NCBI RefSeq assembly: GCF_020283565.1
Contig: NC_060059.1
Coordinates: 32,848,838 to 32,912,837, forward strand
Length of the DNA: 64,000 nucleotides
From: Trifolium pratense
Taxonomy: Eukaryota; Streptophyta; Magnoliopsida; Fabales; Fabaceae
Direction: 5' to 3'
Part shown: one piece after another, positions 24,011 through 35,556 of the stretch
Layout: each line of letters opens with the position of its first letter
How positions within the stretch are numbered: position 1 is the stretch's first letter
Notes under the pieces: model-generated
The model's database searches: none
What the model saw: the letters and a program-made list of their open reading frames with translations, nothing else
What the model was told of the DNA's origin: nothing
Program-made: the position numbers and the translations under genes

Positions 24011-27000
24011 CCAATCATCGTTTTGCAAGGTTTTTCTTTCTTTATTCATAATTTTATTGTTTCTTTAAATTATTATTAATTTGTTGTTATTATTTATTAA
24101 TCAAATTTTTGCTAACTACTAATTATATCGATGAATTATTTATGTCGGTGCTTGCAGGGCTGGCTTTTGAAGGATTATCATTAAAAAGTTTGTATTTGAA
24201 GATGCAATTGAAGAAGCTTCTTGTTTGTATTTTTATGATTAATTTCTACCTCTTTTTGTTGTGTTGCTATTTATTTTTATTTTTCAAACTGTGTTTATGA
24301 GTACGTACGTACCCTAGCTACTTGAATATTTGTAGTTTCGCAACTTCTTGCTTTGATATTGATTCATATATGAATCATGGATTCTGCTTTGTTATATGTT
24401 TTAAAGTTCTTGCTTGCACTTGTGTGTTTCAATATTTTTGATTTATAACTTTTTTATTGCAATCAAATAAAAAACATCCGCACACCACTACGCTACAATA
24501 CTACGCTCCACTTGATATGGAAGAAGGCCTCAACTTTAACAAAAAGATAAGGAGAGAAGGAGCCGAACCAACCAAAACAAAGTCTAGCAAAGAAGCCTCA
24601 ATCCACCCCTTTATCTAATTGAGCGAGCACAAGGAGGGTTCCAACCCCCACTCAAGGGTGACCCGGGGCCTTACGAGAGAACCAATCCAAGAGGAGCGTT
24701 TAGCCCTATTCACCAAGTCGTCCTCCGAGAAAGGCCTCCCAGAAAAAATCCTTCTCTAATATAGTGCGTAAACTATTAGAAATATACTAAATGCTCCATA
24801 ATAAACTATTAATAATCCTTCTCTAATTTGGTCACTACACTATAAAAATATAGTAAATGGTCCCTGAACAACTATGTATCATGCTCTTATTGTGTTCTTA
24901 TCCTCTATTATTTTTGTCTTAAAATAAAAAGAAAACGAAAATTGTCTCAAAATTAAAGTTGTTATAAATTAGTTCTACAAATAAACATTACTCATAAATA
25001 TATAAATGAAAAGGAAAAAGTTACCGTAAAAACCTAAAAAGGAAAAATTGAAAAGAAGGATAAGTAATGTGTGCAAGTTGGTTTGTCCTTAATGTTTGAA
25101 ATAATTGACAGAGTCAATTATATATAAATTGGTGAAACTTAACATAGAAATGATAATATACGATTTCATGCATGACACGATGATCTATAGATTTCTGATT
25201 TCTCACAATTTTAGCTTCCAACTTATTAATTATGATCACACTGCTTTTCAGAACATCATAGATTCACAGTATAGTATACCATTTAATTAATTAAAAAATG
25301 TTTGAGAATAGTACATATATAAGCTACAAATAGAATGTCATGTTTGCATATGATTTTTTAAGCTTCAAATTTATGGTTTTTATTAAGGGCATACCATATA
25401 TGTATGATTGAGAGTGATGAGTTCTCATTAGTCACTGTTTTTATAGTCTTTTTAATAAATTTTAATATCATTTTATTAGTTTAATGTTTAATTTAGAGTC
25501 ATTTTAAATAAATTGTAATTTTTGGTTTATTGAGTCAATTAAGTATTTTTCTCTATAAAAATAATATTTTGCGTAGTTTTTATTTTCTTGGTTCAACTTA
25601 ACATGTTTATGTTTGAGTGCAAAAACTATTATTTTAAGTGTTCTAGAAGAAGAGGTCTCACACCAGAAGAAAAGGGCTGTGCAGGAGAAAGGGAAAACTT
25701 TGACCAAGCTGGCCCAATCAAAAGCAAAGTGGGCTTATGCCATGATATGATCCAATCCTAGAAGAAGAGGTCTCACACCAGAAGAAAAGGGCTGTGCAGG
25801 AGAAAGGGAAAACCACAGAGAATCAATCTCTGTTCTTTTATTAATTTGAATTTGCAATTATTTCCAAAGTTTATGATTAAACTCTTCAAACCAAGTAACA
25901 CACCCCCCCCCCCCCCCCCCTTTTATAATTATGTCAATTTTGTTAAGTCTGTTCTCAATTTGCATTTGAATTACAACAAATCTAAGGAAAGAACGATTTT
26001 ATTATACTACTTGACGGTGATTTAGTTCACTTGCTAAATTTCTATCAAGAGAGTACGTGTAGATATAAAATCATATATTTGAGAGTTGAGACCTTGAATT
26101 TCATATTCAATCATGAAAATTTGACTAAAATGTTGTGAAAAAGATAAAGAAAAAGACTAAACTATTAGTCAAAAAAGTTAAGTGACTAATAGCGTAAGTT
26201 TGCCTAAAAATCATTTTATCCTTGTTAGTATAACTCAATTGATAGGGCATCACATTTTATATACAGGTTTGAGCCGAGATTCGATCTCCGCACGCTACAC
26301 TTATTTACTTTAAGGTGGAATTTTAGCCACTAAGTTACTTTAAAAAATTGTTTTCGTTCATTTTTATTTTCTTTTCATTGACGAGTTAAGAAATAAGTGA
26401 AGTATAAATTGCATGAACTGAACATAGTTCAGTTGGTGGGAAAATTGCATGAAAATATGTCATGACCGAAATTCGAATCCTGACACTATTACTTATTCAT
26501 TTTAGAAGGTGAAAGTTTTAGCCATTAAACTACTTAAAAAAAAAATGTAATGTTCTTATCAACCGAGCTAAGTTTACGGGAACAAGTGATCTAATATTGT
26601 TGTTTGCCTATAGCACGAGAAATCCCGTACATGTTATCATTGTCATTAGAATTTTTAATTGTAAATAAGTGGCTGCAGCTATTGCCTATTGGGTCCGTAT
26701 AATTTGGACCAACAAATTCATTTGTCCATCTTGGACCAATTGGCTTTGTGTCCATTGATTTAATATATATTTATGTGAATGGTAGGGATGAAAAGTTCAC
26801 AACCTGATAGTCAAGTTATACTAGTACACATGCTTAAGTAAACTTGGCCACATGTGATTTTAGTCTCTCTCTTTTCCTTTTTTGTGTTTGCAACCAGAAT
26901 TGGTGGGTTGGGTCAATACTAGGCCAAAACGTTGGTAAAATGTTCATTAGCTTAATTTTTTTGTCAAGTAGTCTAATGACTAGAAATTTCATTTTAAAGG

Positions 27001-28221
27001 TGGATAATTGGAGTATCCGGATTCGAACTCCAATTCATGCGTTTATAACATTATGTTCCTATCAACCGAGCTAAGCTCATAGGGACTTCATTAACTTAAT
27101 TTTAAAATGAATAAAAGGGATTTTATTGACAAAGACCAAATTAAATAGAGGATTAATTAAATATATATTTTTTCCCTAAAAATAAATCAAATTTTGATTT
27201 TAGTTCTTAAAAATAAAAATGGCATATTTTGTCTGTCCTCCCAAAATTTTCCGTACCAAAGTCCCTAAAAATAGTAGATTTTAGGACAAAAACATCATAT
27301 TTTATATTTTTAGAAACAAAAATCAAAATCTGTTATATATATTTTTTATTTTGACAAATCTGTTATATTTTTAAGAGAGGTAAAAAATACATATGATAAA
27401 ATTGGCGAATTTTTAAAGACCGTGTTAACATATACACTAACGACATACGATAAACTATCCAAATAAAAAAATAAACCTGCAAGTAAAAGTAGTTGTCCTC
27501 TTTTTAAAATAATATTGGATATACTATTATGTTGCCATGTGTGTAGTGGTATGGAATATTATAACCGGATCAAACTTATGATAGCAAGTCAATTAATTGG
27601 TCCAACATGAACAAATTCATGTTTTGGATCAGGCTAAACGGAACCATTGCCTATTAGTTTTGGGTAGTATGGTAAACAAATTTTATCACTTAATTCCTAA
27701 ATGCCACCCTTCTGAAGGTGTCCATACAAATGTTGATCATGTAGGCATCACAATTCCTTCAAGGGGTAATAAATTAAGGTAAGTTGTTACTAAATTTGAT
27801 ATTAAGGTAATTAATTAAGGTAAGTTGTTAACAAATTCACAAAGATAAAAATGAAGGAAGTGTATGCATGTAGGTTTGTCCGCAAAGGAAAGACAAAATG
27901 TGACAGAGTGAGTGAGTCAATAAGCTAAGCTGGAGAAATTCAGACAGACAAGTTAATGATATAAGCTAGAAATGGAATGCCTTTGCTTTTGAGATTTGGA
28001 AAAGCAGCTTTTAATTTGTCACAAAACTGTCTTTGCTTTGTCACACTTTCAAGTTCGAACAGAATCCTATCATCACACAACTTGCAATCTTAATTTCTCA
28101 TCTCTCTCTCTCTCTCTCACTCTGTCTCAGTCTCTCATTAGAAACCAAAGTTGTAATTTCTCAAAACTCTTTCAATCCATTTCTCATTAATTGTTATCAT
28201 TCAACACAACTTTTCTCAATC
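24011..28221. other. Gene-free stretch with SINE-like repeats
   Basis: No gene is supported in these 4.2 kb. 24480-24760 is a more GC-rich repeat fragment (gaggagcgtttagcc). Three SINE-like pieces with B-box motifs lie at about 26223-26335 (gagattcgatctcc), 26410-26525 (aaattcgaatcctg) and 26955-27085 (ggattcgaactcc). A poly-C run sits at about 25903-25920. 27130-27420 contains foldback-like 'gtccctaaaaat' repeats. 27660-27790 repeats the intergenic block seen downstream of C. Just before 28222 there is a CT-rich leader (tctctctctctctcactctg), probably the 5' UTR of G. Confidence 0.55.
25643..25813. repeat. Perfect 56-bp direct repeat with 59-bp spacer
   Basis: 25643-25698 and 25758-25813 are identical (ctagaagaagaggtctcaca...gggaaaac). 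They encode nothing obvious. The spacing suggests a recent local slippage or double-strand-break repair duplication. Confidence 0.85.
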
Positions 28222-29466
28222 ATGTCATTGAATTTTAGTCCTCCAAAGTTCTTCAAGATTATCCAAAATCATGAACTCCAAAATGGACAGCTTGTAAGTT
28301 CTTTTCTACTCTTTTTCATCTTGCATTTCTCAACTGTGCTTTTTTCTTATGATAATTTATATTTTGCAGTGGGTACCAAAGAAATTTGTGGAAAAATATT
28401 GGAAGGGAATCCCAAATCCAGTAGTGATTACACTACCAAATGGTGCTCAACAATCATTATTTTGGGTGAAGCGTGTCGACGATATTTGGTTACAAAAGAA
28501 TTGGGACAAAATAGCCAAGTTTCTCAAAATTGGATATCTTGCTTTTTTCAAATACATGGGAGGATCATGTTTCCAGCTTAACATATTTGGACTCAATTCT
28601 TTGGAAATTGATTATTCCAACTTCATAGATCAAGCTCAATTTGTTGAAGTCACTGATGAACATGATACTACAGAGCAAAATATCTCAAGTGACTTTTCAT
28701 CTAATTACTTTTTTGTTTTTTATTCTTATACTTTGTAAATGCTAAAAATTGATTTTTTTATTTTTTTATCTTTGCAGGGAGTAAATTTGTTGATGAAACT
28801 GATATTGCTAGTACATCTCAAAGAAGGAAAAGGGGTAAGAAAAAAATGAATATGAATTTTTATGCTAATCATAAAAAATTATTACTTCCATGTACTTAAT
28901 TTATTTATATATAGAATGATAACAAGCATATCTAAATAGTTATGACATTTTTTTACTTTGATGGTGTCTTTGTATTTGGTGAGAATATTTTAAATATTGT
29001 TCATTTGATGAGAATATTAATTTTTTATTTACAGGGACTAATAGAGGTGTGACTAATATTCCAAGTTTTGAGGTTACACTGACACGAACTTATGCAAAAG
29101 GCTATTTGTTTGTAAGTTTACTATTGAAAATTCTACTAACTTTGGCTTTAATTAATATATCTCTAACAAAACCATTAATTGATGAAACAGAGGATTCCAT
29201 GTGATTTTTCAAGAAGATACATGGAAGGTTTTGAAGGGATTGCAAGGATAAGAATGGTTGGTGAGGATCGGACATGGAAGGTGGGGGTGAAGTATGATCG
29301 GGAACGTGATTATTCCGTTGTGAAAAGTGGTTGGAAGCCATTTTCCAAGGAATATAACTTGCAAATTGGTGATGTTTGTATGTTTAAGATGACTCGATCC
29401 GAACCACTTTTTTTTACTATTACTACTATTAAGCGAGCCTCAGAGCAACGAAGTCGTAAGAAGTAG
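28222..29466 (+). CDS. Gene G: two-B3-domain REM-like transcription factor
   Basis: Exons are 28222-28293, 28370-28688, 28778-28834, 29035-29111 and 29191-29466, giving 801 nt and 266 aa. Junctions are GT..AG and phases agree. B3-1 covers residues ~6-105 (PKFFKIIQNHEL, WVPKKFVEKYWKGIPNPVV, FKYMGGSCF, LEIDY). A short linker with an acidic patch and QRRKRG follows. B3-2 covers ~158-262 (IPSFEVTL, RIPCDFSRRYMEGFEG, GWKPFSKEYNLQIGDVCMF). The C-terminus is basic (RSRKK). It lies at the inner end of the left palindrome arm; its mirror copy G' is wrecked, so G is the only usable member of this pair. The rightward-reading CT-rich leader supports this start. Confidence 0.87.
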
Positions 29467-29470
29467 CGGG

Positions 29471-29671
29471 GTTTTTCTTTCTTTCTTTGTTCATTATTTG
29501 TTTGTTTCTTTTCGCTTTTAAGAATTTGTTCATGTTTTTTATATTTGAATAACATTAATTAAATGGATATTGTGAAACTAAAGTTCTTCTTTTGCATGAA
29601 TATATACATACATGAAGGAATATTTTGATTACTAATTATATTCATGAATTATTTATGTTGATGCTTTGCAG
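29471..29671 (+). other. Probable 3' UTR intron of gene G
   Basis: The donor cggg|gtttttc is 4 nt after the stop at 29466. The acceptor atgctttgcag ends at 29671, before ggttggcatg. The same arrangement is seen after E, E' and F, and it corresponds to the last coding intron of B'. The distance from the stop is far below the ~50 nt usually needed to trigger NMD. Confidence 0.55.
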
Positions 29672-30656
29672 GGTTGGCATGAATTGTTGATTGAAAGCTT
29701 GTATTTGAAGTTATAATTTGAAGAAACTGGTGCAATATTTGAATTATATGTGTTTGTTTCATTATTCCATGTTTTATTTCTCGTTGTTTGTAGTTGGATA
29801 TTTTGTTGGTTTCTTGTTTTTTGTGTGTTTGGTATTTTTCAACCTCAAGTTATGACTTATGAGTAGTTCTATACTCTATTTGGATATTTGTATGCTATGT
29901 CTTTGTACCAACAACCTTTGATATTGATTCATGGATGGATTCTGCATTGTTATGTGTATTAGAATTCGCTGGCGGTTAGTGTATGTTTGTTTTCACTCCT
30001 TTCTCATTTTCGTTCACTCCTCTCTTACATTCAACCATCTCTTTCACTTAAACCTCTGTCTTCACTGAAACCTTCTGAACTCATCTCTTTTACTCTCAAG
30101 TTTCAACCCTCTGTTTTCATTTTGTTTTTTTTAACCCTATTGTTGCTTCTTATAAGAACTTGTGAACATTTGGAATGATGTCTATGAAATATTAATTAAT
30201 TAAGTTTGTTTTGTTCATGTATTATATATTTGTTATGTTTATGTGTATATGTATATACGTGAAGTTACAGTTTTATCCTTGAGTAGGATCTTACGAATCG
30301 AGCTACGATCCCGATCTTACAATTCTCAACCAGCCTACCAATTCTCCGTAGGATCTCGAACCTGACTACATTGGGTATGTTCCGTTCAGCTCATGGTTTT
30401 GAAATATATATTAATTAAAATATATTCATTAAAATAAAAATGCAAGGCTCTGTCGCAACAATAATCTTTGAGTGTGCCTTTGGTTAATTACTTTCATCTT
30501 GAATATGTCTTCCGTTAGTAACAGAAGAGGCATGTGGGGATTTGTTTGTAATTGAAATACATTCAGTTCATATAGTGAAATCAAAGCCTGTCACACATTT
30601 AGGTACAATAATCACTATTTACTATAAAAATCAGTATAGGAAACATAGCAATGTAC
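29672..30656. other. 3' end of G, then loop-side intergenic
   Basis: Homology with the right arm ends at about 29890, the inner edge of the palindrome. From about 30245 to 30380 a non-REM segment (gtaggatctcgaacctgac) replaces what should be the B3-2 exon of pseudogene H. 30390-30640 resembles the intron sequence of J at 36770-37050. Confidence 0.6.
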
Positions 30657-32429
30657 CTTCCACATTAGATCGCGATAATTTGAAAGTGAAATTGGGATTC
30701 TCCTCAAGATGAGAGTTAGTGCAGCATCTCTTATTTGCATCTTTAGTTTTTGTGCATTTCTTAGCTTTCTGACCCCTGCCTTCTCTGTTTCAATTAGCCT
30801 CTGCAAAACTTTAAAAACTATTTTCAGCATATGAAAAGTACATTTCTTAACTTGATTTTTTTTGTATGAAAGACTAGAAAATTAATTTAATTTAAGTATA
30901 TTTTAGCCATGAATATAGATTAAAAAGTGGATTGAAATACTAAAAACAAAATCTAAGATAAATATATTTTACCCATAAATTGCTAAATAAATAAAAGCAA
31001 GTAGATTAACTTGCCTAAGATATTTTGCTTGGTTCCATTTTTGTCAATGTTTGTCCCTTGAGGTGTAGCAGCGGTAGTAGCAATATCATTTGAGTTCATT
31101 TTCTTTTTCTTGAGGGGCTGTTCGGAATTTTCACGCTCTTCTTCTTGGTCATCATTGAACCTCATACTTGAATAGTCAATTTCTAGTTTACTATATCATC
31201 AAATATAATGACATGAAAATCTGATCCTCCTTTGTATTGAAAAACTAAAAGCTCCCCGCATCTAAGCAACCGTGCAAACCTTTCCAATTCTGAAGCCAAA
31301 TATCATTACCTTGTTTACATTTTGCAATCAGACCCGTTTGGAAGGTTAAGGGATATTGGATTTGATACATCTTTCCAATAACTCTCTACAAAATTCCTTG
31401 GAATCATCTGCAAGCACATTTTCAAAAACCAATAAGCAAACATCGACAAAGCCATAAGGAAAATGATTAACCAGCAAGCAGAAATTATATCGACAGAAGC
31501 ACAACAACAGAGTGAAAACAAAGTTAGACATCATCAAATCAACAAAGAAATATATCTTGAAACGGGAGGCTTGTACAATACTATCAAGCTGATATTCAAT
31601 TACTACATGTCTTCAAAACATATGTACCAAACATGACAGCAAAGCCAATATATCTTAGACAAAATAAATCAATGGACCAATAAAAGGGTCTTCCATGAGG
31701 ACTAAACTCCAACACTTTGTTGTCAACATGTACTAAGGGACTGTTTGGATTTGGCTTATTTTTAAGCTTATGAAAATAGCTTATGCAAATAAATAAAGTT
31801 TTATGTTAATTCATAAGTTTTACTAACAAAAATTGTATCAATATAAGTTGTTTTCTCATAACCTACTTTGAAAAGCTTATAATAATTCATAAAAGTTTAT
31901 TTATTTGCATAAATTGTTTCGCATAAGCTCTAAAATAATCCAATCCAAACGGCCCTGAAATCATAACGAAGAACGTGTTGCAGGCCTTCAGCCAAAAGAA
32001 CATAACAACATTTCCAAAATAAATTTCTAACCAATTTTACGCTCTGTTGAATTCAAAATAAGTCATTTTTTCTATAGGTGAGTCAGTAGTACTAACAAAC
32101 ACATATCTTATATTCTTTGTTGAGACATTTCAACAAACACATTTCATTGACTACAAAACCTTAAACAGTCAAACAAGAAAATACTATACAAAAAGCAGAA
32201 CTTGAGAAACATATGAAATTAAAACGTTCACTTTAAATTCCATTTATGATAATAAACTCATCAAGTATTGGAAAAATGGGTCTTGTTTGGTAATGCAAAC
32301 AAAAATGGAAAAAAGAAAGTGAGTGAGTGTGGTTACAAGTTGTTGGTCTTGCAACTGACGAAGTTGAATAGTCTGATAGAAATGAATTCCCTTAGCTTCA
32401 CTGCCACGGCCATGGTGAATGGAAATCAT
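30657..32429 (-). pseudogene. Pseudogene H: truncated J/K-type REM gene
   Basis: Exon 1 (32429-32337, MISIHHGRGSEAKGIHFYQ) is intact with a GTAACC donor. Exon 2 (31407-31015) begins like J (MIPRNFVESYWKDVSNP), but about 8 nt are missing after the codons SDCKM, which gives a stop, and a further indel follows near LEIDY. Exon 3 (30800-30657) reads E-A-N-stop in the family frame. The exons for B3-2 and B3-3 are absent, cut off at about 30390 and replaced by unrelated sequence. Its exon 2 donor is GC, as in J. An alternative ATG at 32462 would add 11 codons; the family start at 32429 is preferred. Confidence 0.82.
31736..31956. mobile_element. Foldback MITE in intron 1 of H
   Basis: The ends agggactgtttggattt and caatccaaacggccct are inverted repeats. 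It is the best preserved of the four copies of this family in the window. About 221 bp, non-coding. Confidence 0.7.
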
Positions 32430-32464
32430 GCAACCTTTTAAATGAGTTTGGGTTCTGTCCATTT

Positions 32465-32728
32465 ATTATCCCTCCATTTATTTTTCATTTGGAGAGAGAT
32501 AGACACATTAAAAATTAGTGGGACCCATTAAAAGTGGGTCCCACTAATTTGTGGACCCCACTAATTTTTTCTTGTGTCTATCTCTCTCTAAATGGAGAAG
32601 ATAGACACATTAAAAATTAGTGGGACCCATTAAAAGTGGGTCCCACTAATTTGTGGACCCCACTAATTTTTTCTTGTGTCTATCTCTCTAAATAAAGAAT
32701 AAATGGAGAGATAATAAATGGAGGAAAC
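32465..32728. mobile_element. MITE with an internal tandem pair of hairpins
   Basis: Outer ends tccctccatttatt and aataaatggagga form an inverted pair. Inside are two nearly identical units of about 97 bp. Each carries an inverted repeat (ttagtgggaccc / gggtcccactaa). It lies directly upstream of the H start codon, so it would alter that promoter region. Confidence 0.6.
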
Positions 32729-32796
32729 CTGAACTTCTTTTAAATGAATGATTTTATGGGTTACTATGTTAGAACTGGAAGCGTGTGTATGAAGTA

Positions 32797-33091
32797 CTCC
32801 CTCCGGTTCTTTTTATAAGGAACAATTTGAAAAAATCACACAGACCAATGAATCACATTTAACATAATTATTTTCATTTAATACTCTTATAAATTTAAAT
32901 TTATTCCATATATACCCTTATTTAATTACTCTTTATTCAACTAATTTACTTATTTTTAAATTCTCTCTCATAATAAATAAGGGCATGAGTGAAATTGAAC
33001 ATTTAAAACATTTGAAAATTTGTCAAAGTTTCTTATAAAAATGACCAAATTTTTTGCCCTAAGTGTTCCTTATAAAAAGGACCGGAGGGAG
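32797..33091. mobile_element. Stowaway MITE
   Basis: Ends CTCCCTCCGGTTC and GGACCGGAGGGAG are inverted repeats extending about 25 bp (ttcttttataagg type). TA duplications lie at 32795-32796 and 33092-33093. It is the clearest Stowaway of the four. Confidence 0.92.
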
Positions 33092-33291
33092 TACTATATT
33101 GTGAAGATGAGAATAGGAATTAAAAAGGTGTGATGACAATGAATGAACTTGAGCATAGTTGAGACATTCGATAAGTAATTAATTCAATTTGGTTCATGGA
33201 TCAAATCAATTGAATTTGAGCTATATATATATATATATATAATTATTTCGACTTATTTGGCCATAAGCTTACTCAATTTTAAAATAATTAT

Positions 33292-33453
33292 TGTGGACTC
33301 TCGGTGTAAAGATTCTTTAGACATACATCCAATGATGCGTTGCCACATCATTTAATCAATGTGACACATCATGTGTTTTTAAATATCATACATGATGTGT
33401 CAATATATTATTGGATGCATGTGTAAAATAACTTTACACTGACAGTGCATATA
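33292..33453. mobile_element. Small foldback MITE (cggtgtaaag / tttacactgacag)
   Basis: The ends ctctcggtgtaaag and ctttacactgacag are imperfect inverted repeats. An inner inverted pair (gatgcgttgccacatc / atgatgtgtcaatat) is present. No coding potential; superfamily uncertain. Confidence 0.5.
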
Positions 33454-33907
33454 AATTAAATTCTTTAAAATTTATAAATTTATTTTTTTTACAAGAAAAT
33501 TAATTTTATATTTTGATAATTTATGTTTAGTTAGTTTTGATTTTTCAATTGTTGGTAGATTTTTATGTTATTGGTTCTCAAGGGAATTTGATCCTCTTCA
33601 ACCACTTAATGGTCCAGTTTGATTTCAACTATTGATTTTTAGTAAATATTAGCGGTAAACACTATGATATTATTGATGGACAGATCACTGGAGAGGAATG
33701 ATCGGAGATGACCCGTATTATATTATTGGTGTAGGGATAGTAAAAATATTTGTACTCGTAGATATCCGCAGATAAAATGCAGCACAGACACGAAGCGAAT
33801 AGTCCAATGAATATTCGCGGATAAAATAAATGGATATTTTAAGTACCCGATTTAGCTTTGAGAAGGATGTAAATCTTCCCCCTATACTTAATTTAACTTA
33901 AATTATA

Positions 33908-34310
33908 CGCTTAATTAGTCTATTGGTCCCTTAAAGACATTTTAGGTTTCACAATAGTCCCTTAAAAAAAATGTTTGGATTGGTTCCTTAAAGACACATC
34001 CATTTCTCACATTGGTCATTTCCGTCAATTTTTTACAAAAAACGTTAGTTTTAGTTAAATGAATTGTGGATCTCATTAAATGTAAGTGGTCCACCAAAAA
34101 CCTTATTAATTTTTAAAATTTTAACCATTGAAATTTTTTGTTATATTTAGAGTTAAAATTTAATAGAAATGACTAATAGGACAAACATGTATGTCTTTAA
34201 GGACCAATCCGGACTTTTTTTTTTTAAATGACCAATCCGAACATTTTTTTCTTTAAGGGACCATTATGAAACCTAAAATATTTTTAAGGGACAATTAGAC
34301 TAATTAAGCC
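33908..34310. mobile_element. Mutator-like MITE with 9-bp target duplication
   Basis: The long terminal inverted repeats (gcttaattagtctattggtc / ggcttaattagtctaattg) continue for more than 50 bp. The flanks carry a perfect 9-bp duplication TAAATTATA (33899-33907, 34311-34319), the hallmark of Mutator transposition. About 403 bp, non-coding. Confidence 0.87.
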
Positions 34311-34589
34311 TAAATTATATGATTTAGTAAAAAAAAAAACTTAAATTATATGATTCATGCTAAAGTTTAAATTATACGATTAATGCTAAAGAGCCGAATT
34401 GAGTTGAGTTGTGGATGAGTTTGAGTTAAATAATTTATATCAAATTAAAGTTGAGTTTTGAACTGAACTATTTCTTATCTTCTTAAGATTAGTCTTAAAC
34501 ACTAGTTAGCAAAACTCAAAATTAAAAGGGATTTCCTCTTCTTTTATATCATATATATTCATTCTATTGGTTTTTTCTTTTTAATAAGC

Positions 34590-34940
34590 AAATGATGAAA
34601 TTAGTAAGGAGTACAAGGGGTACTCAAACCCTTACAATTCATAATGAAAAATCTCTTAAATGCTACTAAGACACGTTAAGGGATTATTAGACCAATCAAA
34701 GAAAACAAAATTACAAAGACGACCGGCTGTCCCTAAAAACCAATACCAAGAGATAAATTTAATACTTTCTACTTCACCTCTAAAAATGATATTGTTCCTT
34801 ATTCGCCAAATATTTCACATTATTGCTAACAAAATTAAATGACGGATTTTCATTCCCTTTTTTGTTTTCACTGTAGCTCCAAATTTAAGAAAATGAAGAT
34901 AACCTTCATACTGATTGTTGAACACCAGACCGATCCAATC
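34590..34940 (-). pseudogene. LINE reverse-transcriptase C-terminal fragment
   Basis: The - strand gives a broken frame resembling the last part of plant LINE reverse transcriptases (NDWIGLVFN, FGATVKTKKG, NIWRIRNNIIF, ISWYWFLGTAGRL). These recall the zinc-binding/W-rich tail common in plants. It has at least one in-frame stop and no upstream RT domain. 34995-35080 downstream resembles a SINE piece. Confidence 0.5.
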
Positions 34941-35556
34941 ATTCATTCTATTGGTTGAAAAGTAAACGGAATGGAAACTGTTATAAACTAATATATTTTT
35001 TTGTTAAATAGTCTAGTCGTTATAATTTCACATCTAACAAGTGGAAAATCCTGGATACTCAAACTCTAGCCCCTTGCAATGTGCGTTGCAGCAACCACGA
35101 TGACTACAATCACACCAACCTCAACAGTTACCACATCCACAGCCGTAACCACAATGCAATACCATGATCGAAAGTATGACATACTTAGATGGATACTCCT
35201 GGCTGTTGGCACTGTCAAATGGGCAGGATTTGCAAAATCAAACCTGCCACCGATTATATATAATATAATTCATCCATTTATAAATATAATTAGTAGGCTC
35301 TAAATTATATATAATTCATCGATTTATAAATGAAGTGAGATAGAAATAATTACAAAATGAACTGAGAGTGTTACAAGCTCTAAAACAACACCAGTTGAAA
35401 ATAAACAAGACACATCAATGTTCTTCTAATTGAAACCTTGAACACATGTTTTTGTTCATCAATCATCTCAAACAAACTCGTGTGATTGTATTAAAGTTTA
35501 TATGAAATATAACATATACATCGATCATTACAAAATGACGACACACAAACGTTCTA

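Larger units (their letters stand above)
5560..29890 (+). repeat. Left arm of the REM palindrome
   Basis: It contains, in order, B, C, D, E, the orphan exon 1, F and G. The same order, inverted, is found in the right arm (G', orphan exon 1, E', D', C', B'). F and much of 24-28 kb have no partner. Arm length is inflated by Copia-1, two LTR/MITE insertions in B and a solo LTR. Confidence 0.88.

Noticed and set aside
25903..25920. Poly-C run as a telomeric or structural signal
   Set aside because: A single homopolymer tract of about 18 C with no telomere-type repeats.
26223..27085. tRNA genes
   Set aside because: A- and B-box-like motifs occur here and elsewhere in the window, but no full cloverleaf with an acceptor stem can be drawn. 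SINE fragments are a better reading.
28033..28581. Open frame of 182 codons overlapping gene G
   Set aside because: It reads exon 1, intron 1 and exon 2 of G in the wrong frame and is rich in Leu/Ser from the CT-rich leader. The spliced G model explains the region.
32478..32690. CRISPR-like repeat/spacer array
   Set aside because: Only two units, each internally inverted, in a plant context. It is a MITE with a doubled core.
35079..35303. 74-codon Thr-rich open frame
   Set aside because: Low complexity, no homologous exon nearby, next to SINE/LINE debris. Not supported as a gene.
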